In this document: positions 7,388 to 10,060 of the stretch, piece by piece
Position numbering within the stretch: position 1 is the stretch's first letter
Layout of the letters: the number at the start of each line of letters is the position of its first letter
Assembly: GCA_021807975.1 (NCBI GenBank)
Contig: JAKBCJ010000146.1
Span: 1 to 10,060, forward strand
Source of the DNA: Pseudomonadota bacterium
Lineage (GTDB): Bacteria; Pseudomonadota; Alphaproteobacteria; Acetobacterales; Acetobacteraceae
Direction of reading: 5' to 3'
DNA length: 10,060 nt
Made by a program: the position numbers and the translations under genes
Notes under the pieces: generated by a model
What the model was told of the DNA's origin: nothing
What the model saw: the letters and a program-made list of their open reading frames with translations, nothing else
Databases searched by the model: none

Positions 7388-8758
7388 ATGACCGAACGAA
7401 ACAGCCCGCTTCCCTCAGTCGATTCACTGCTTCGCGCGCCGGAAGCCGAGGTTTTGCTGATCCGGTTCGGCCGAACGGCGGTGACCGCTGCCGTACGTGG
7501 TGTTCTGGCCGCCCGCCGCGATGCCCGAGCGTTCGGCGCGCCTCCTGGCGGTATCCTGGCGGAGGTGGCCGATGCCCTGGCGATCCGCTTTGTCCGGTCG
7601 CAGCGCCCGGTGTTCAACATGACCGGGACGGTGTTGCACACCAATCTGGGCCGCGCGCCGATTCCGCCCGAGGCCGCCCAAGCCGCGGCGGACGCGATGC
7701 TGGGTGCCACGAACCTGGAATACGATCTGGCCACGGGTGGCCGCGGCGAACGCAACGACCATATCAGCGGGCTGTTGTGCGAGCTGACCGGGGCCGAGGC
7801 GGCAACGGTGGTAAACAACAACGCTGCCGCGGTGATGCTGGCGTTGAACACGCTGGCCCTCGGCAAGGAGGTGCCGGTTTCGCGCGGCGAACTGATCGAG
7901 ATCGGCGGCGCCTTCCGTGTGCCCGACATCATGGCCCGTTCCGGTGCGATCCTGAAGGAGGTCGGAACCACCAACCGGACGCATCCGAACGATTACCGTA
8001 ACGCGATCGGGGCGGCGACCGGGGCGCTGATGCGGGTGCATCGGGCCAACTACGCGATCGTTGGCTTTACCGCGACGGTGCCGACCCCGATCCTGGGTGA
8101 GATTGCCCGGGCCGCGGGGGTTCCGCTGATCGACGACCTGGGCAGCGGCAGCCTGGTCGATCTGGAGCGCTGGGGGTTGCCGCACGAACCGACCCCGCGC
8201 GAGTCGCTGGCGGCTGGTGCGGCCGTGGTGACCTTTTCGGGCGATAAACTTCTGGGCGGTCCGCAGGCCGGCCTGATTGTTGGTCACAAGGATGTGATCG
8301 CGGCGATGGAGAGGAACCCGCTGAAGCGTGCCCTGCGGCTCGACAAGGGAAGGCTGGCCGCGTTGGAGGTGGTGCTGCGGCTCTACCGGGATCCGGACCG
8401 TCTCGCTGACTGCATGCCTGCGCTGCGTTTGCTGACCCGCTCACGGTTCGATATTGAAGCCACAGCGGAACGAATTCGACCGGTTTTCGCGACTGCCTGG
8501 CCCGGCCGGGATGTGGATATCCGGCCTTGCGGCAGCCAGATCGGGTCGGGCGCGCTGCCGGTTGACCTGTTGCCGTCGGTGGCCGTGACGATTGGCGGCA
8601 GTGCATTGGAAAACATCAGAAATTTCCTTCTTGGGCTACCAAAACCGGTGATCGGGCGGATTTCCGGCGGACGGCTTATGCTGGATTGCCGCTGCCTGGA
8701 ACCGGCTGACGAGGCGGCATTTATTGCCCAGATCGCCCAAGGCGGTGATACTGCCTGA
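7388..8758 (+). CDS. selA: L-seryl-tRNA(Sec) selenium transferase SelA
   Basis: Cytoplasmic PLP enzyme that converts Ser-tRNA-Sec to Sec-tRNA-Sec using selenophosphate, allowing UGA to be read as selenocysteine. The 456 residues are close to the 463 of E. coli SelA. The N-terminal tRNA-binding region begins PLPSVDSLLR. Then come FNMTGTVLHTNLGRAP, ATNLEYDLATGGRGER, VVNNNAAAVMLALNTLA, RGELIEIGGAFRVPDIM and GAILKEVGTTNRTH. The PLP-lysine motif FSGDKLLGGPQAG puts the Schiff-base lysine at Lys287. The ATG at 7388 is the only upstream in-frame ATG and fits where homology begins, although no Shine-Dalgarno precedes it. The gene stops at TGA one base before the mature 5' end of selC, its own tRNA substrate, so the two are probably co-transcribed. 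selB and selD are not in the window. The sequence looks intact. Confidence 0.97.
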   Translation: MTERNSPLPSVDSLLRAPEAEVLLIRFGRTAVTAAVRGVLAARRDARAFGAPPGGILAEVADALAIRFVRSQRPVFNMTGTVLHTNLGRAPIPPEAAQAAADAMLGATNLEYDLATGGRGERNDHISGLLCELTGAEAATVVNNNAAAVMLALNTLALGKEVPVSRGELIEIGGAFRVPDIMARSGAILKEVGTTNRTHPNDYRNAIGAATGALMRVHRANYAIVGFTATVPTPILGEIARAAGVPLIDDLGSGSLVDLERWGLPHEPTPRESLAAGAAVVTFSGDKLLGGPQAGLIVGHKDVIAAMERNPLKRALRLDKGRLAALEVVLRLYRDPDRLADCMPALRLLTRSRFDIEATAERIRPVFATAWPGRDVDIRPCGSQIGSGALPVDLLPSVAVTIGGSALENIRNFLLGLPKPVIGRISGGRLMLDCRCLEPADEAAFIAQIAQGGDTA

Positions 8759-8759
8759 C

Positions 8760-8855
8760 GGAGGAGAATCGGCCCCGGTGGGTCGGCCGGACTTCAAACC
8801 CGGTTAGGGCCGCGGAGCGGTCCCGGGCAGGTTCGACTCCTGCTCTCTTCCGCCA
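8760..8855 (+). tRNA. selC: tRNA-Sec (anticodon UCA)
   Basis: Selenocysteine tRNA, charged with serine and then converted by SelA. The acceptor stem is 8 bp (8760-8767 with 8844-8851, one G-U). The extended D stem is 6 bp (8770-8775 with 8780-8785) closed by the 4-base loop CGGT. The anticodon arm has loop CTTCAAA (8792-8798) with TCA at 8794-8796. The long variable arm pairs 8807-8813 with 8817-8823 around GGA. The T arm is GCAGG/CCTGC with loop TTCGACT. G8852 is the discriminator and CCA 8853-8855 is encoded. The 8+5 acceptor/T stack, 6-bp D stem and large variable arm are hallmarks of bacterial tRNA-Sec. Much of the sequence matches E. coli selC, including the run GCGGTCCCGGGCAGGTTCGA. One oddity is an A-C opposition (8791/8799) at the top of the anticodon stem. 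Confidence 0.97.
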
Positions 8856-8953
8856 CCCCAAACGGTGATGGGCGGCGAAAATCACTGTGGCTGTGTTGCA
8901 ACAGTGTGGCGGAGTCGATGCCTGGACCCCTCGCGAACGGTGGATGCGATCAC

Positions 8954-8959
8954 TATAAC
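8954..8959 (+). promoter_or_regulatory. Possible -10 box for the OmpA-family gene
   Basis: TATAAC matches the sigma-70 -10 consensus at five of six bases and would give a 5' leader of about 75 bases. The hexamer 17 bases upstream (TCGCGA, 8931-8936) is a poor -35, so this is a weak call. Confidence 0.3.
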
Positions 8960-9028
8960 CAGAAAAGCGAAAACGGCGGTCCGGTTGGTTCCCGTTCGGA
9001 TACGCATCGCGCCGGCCTTGGTGGATTT

Positions 9029-9034
9029 AGGAGA
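9029..9034 (+). promoter_or_regulatory. Shine-Dalgarno deciding the OmpA-family start
   Basis: AGGAGA lies 6 bases before the ATG at 9041. The frame is open far upstream, with another ATG at 8918, but only 9041 has this ribosome site and places a signal peptide at the N-terminus. Confidence 0.75.
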
Positions 9035-9040
9035 AGTTCG

Positions 9041-10060
9041 ATGAAATTCCGCAGTGTTTTAGCAGCGGCCACGATACTGGCCCTGCCGCTCGCGGCGAAT
9101 GCCCAGCCGATCACCGGCATGTATATCGGCGGCGCGGCGGGCGGCAATTTTTTGAACGAGCATGCCAATAACGGCACGAACAGCGGCACGCTTGATTCGA
9201 ACATTGGACCCGCCGGGGAACTGAGCCTGGGTTACGGTCTGGGCAACGGACTGCGCCTCGAACTCGAGGGTGATTATCGCGAGAACGGGTTCAACAATCT
9301 TTCGAACGGCCCGAAGGCGGGCGGTAACGAGCAGAAGTACGGCACGATGTTCAATGTGCTGTATGACTTCGTGAATGTTCCGTATGTGCAGCCTTATATC
9401 GGTGCCGGCATCGGTTATCAGTGGGCGAAGGAATCCAACCTGCGTGTCGGCGCTAACACCGCTGCGACGGCCACGGTCGGCAACGCCGCCTATCAGGGCA
9501 TCGTGGGTGCGGCGATGCCAATCTCCAGCGTGCAGGGACTGGCGCTGACCGCCGATTACCGCTTCATGGTGGTGCCGGGCGATCGTAACTATGGCGGCTC
9601 CGCCGGTTCCCCGCCGACTAAGTTGGGCAGCGACTATAACCACACGGTTTTGGTTGGATTGCGGTATGCTTTCGGCTCCGCCCCGGCACCTGCGCCGGTA
9701 GTATCCGCGCCCGCACCGGTTGCGGCGGCGCCGTCGCCGGTTTCCCGTTCCTATATCGTGTTCTTCGATTGGGATAAGGCGGACCTGACGGATCGCGCAC
9801 GCCAGATCGTGTCTGAGGCCGCCGCGAACTCCACCAAGGTGCAATACACGAAGCTGGAAGTTAACGGCTACACCGACGCGTCGGGCACGCCGGCGTACAA
9901 CCACTCTCTCTCGCTCCGCCGGGCGGATGCCGTGGCCGCGGAACTGGTGAAGGATGGCGTTCCCAAGAGCGCGATCGCCATCGAAGGCTTCGGCGAAACC
10001 CACCCGCTGGTGCCGACCGGCGCTGGCGTGCGGGAACCGCAGAACCGTCGCGTCGAAATC
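9041..10060 (+). CDS. OmpA-family outer membrane protein (3' end outside window)
   Basis: Probable outer membrane protein that spans the membrane with a beta-barrel and holds peptidoglycan with a periplasmic domain. The 340 codons present run off the window. Residues 1-21 are a signal peptide (MKFRS, a hydrophobic core, then ANA with cleavage expected before Gln22). Residues 22 to about 212 look like an eight-stranded OmpA/Opa-type barrel with alternating aromatic and glycine-rich strands (MYIGGAAGGNF, GELSLGYGLGNGLRLELEGDY, VQPYIGAGIGYQWA, VLVGLRYAFG). An Ala/Pro linker covers about 213-234. The OmpA C-terminal domain starts near 235 with SYIVFFDWDKADLT and has NGYTDASGTPAYN, LSLRRADAVAAEL, IEGFGETHPLVPT and REPQNRRVEI. 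Asp279 and the Arg pair at 293-294 match the diaminopimelate-binding residues. Only the last residues are likely missing. Its specific family name cannot be fixed from sequence alone. Confidence 0.93.
   Translation, partial: MKFRSVLAAATILALPLAANAQPITGMYIGGAAGGNFLNEHANNGTNSGTLDSNIGPAGELSLGYGLGNGLRLELEGDYRENGFNNLSNGPKAGGNEQKYGTMFNVLYDFVNVPYVQPYIGAGIGYQWAKESNLRVGANTAATATVGNAAYQGIVGAAMPISSVQGLALTADYRFMVVPGDRNYGGSAGSPPTKLGSDYNHTVLVGLRYAFGSAPAPAPVVSAPAPVAAAPSPVSRSYIVFFDWDKADLTDRARQIVSEAAANSTKVQYTKLEVNGYTDASGTPAYNHSLSLRRADAVAAELVKDGVPKSAIAIEGFGETHPLVPTGAGVREPQNRRVEI

Larger units (their letters stand above)
8856..9040 (+). other. Intergenic region between selC and the OmpA-family gene
   Basis: These 185 bases contain no gene that I can support. 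No hairpin followed by a T run is present, so the end of the selA-selC transcript is not obvious. A perfect 10-base palindrome TGTTGCAACA lies at 8894-8903, inside a looser CACTGT...ACAGTG inverted repeat (8883-8906); this could be an operator but is also expected by chance at a modest rate. A possible -10 box lies at 8954-8959. Confidence 0.5.

Noticed and set aside
8934..8998. Inverted repeat CGAACGG (8934-8940) / CCGTTCG (8992-8998) around the possible -10 box
   Set aside because: Seven matched bases with a 51-base gap are expected about once by chance in a region of this size, and nothing else supports a function.
8852..9040. Integration site or genomic island at the 3' end of selC
   Set aside because: selC is a known integration hotspot in enterobacteria, but no repeat of the tRNA 3' end and no integrase or phage-like gene is visible here.
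8918..9040. ATG at 8918 as the start of the OmpA-family gene
   Set aside because: It would bury the signal peptide behind about 40 polar residues and lacks a ribosome site; 9041 has both a signal peptide and AGGAGA.

Overview
The window is GC-rich, densely packed chromosomal DNA from what looks like an alphaproteobacterium, most likely an acetic-acid-bacteria relative (Acetobacteraceae/Rhodospirillales). The placement rests on the wording of the MurC, Ddl and FtsZ proteins, the long proline/glutamine-rich FtsZ linker ending in IPAFLRRQ, and the gene order. No nearest relative can be named without a database search.

Bases 1-7270 are the 3' half of a division and cell wall (dcw) cluster, all on the + strand: the last codons of a probable murG, then murC, murB, ddl, ftsQ, ftsA and ftsZ. 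The mur genes and ddl are joined by 4-base ATGA overlaps, ddl overlaps ftsQ by 13 bases, ftsQ and ftsA are 12 bases apart, and ftsA and ftsZ are 76 bases apart. MurC adds L-Ala to UDP-MurNAc, MurB makes the UDP-MurNAc, and Ddl makes the D-Ala-D-Ala dipeptide. FtsQ links the membrane divisome, FtsA tethers FtsZ to the membrane, and FtsZ forms the ring. A strong intrinsic terminator (7292-7331) closes the cluster.

Bases 7332-8855 hold a compact selenocysteine module where lpxC is often found in other proteobacteria. It consists of selA (selenocysteine synthase) and, starting one base after the selA stop codon, selC (tRNA-Sec, anticodon UCA, 8-bp acceptor stem, long variable arm, encoded CCA). 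SelA converts Ser-tRNA-Sec to Sec-tRNA-Sec, so enzyme and substrate lie on one apparent transcript. selB and selD are not in the window. The selA leader is very GC-rich, has overlapping hairpins and shows no clear Shine-Dalgarno.

Bases 8856-9040 are intergenic with only weak regulatory candidates. From 9041 to the window end runs an incomplete gene for a secreted OmpA-family protein: signal peptide, beta-barrel, Ala/Pro linker and peptidoglycan-binding OmpA domain.

No insertion sequence, CRISPR array, phage gene or clearly novel system was seen. The most interesting point is the selA/selC junction: the stop codon and the mature tRNA 5' end are one base apart, and the frame after the selA UGA stays open through the tRNA gene into the OmpA gene.
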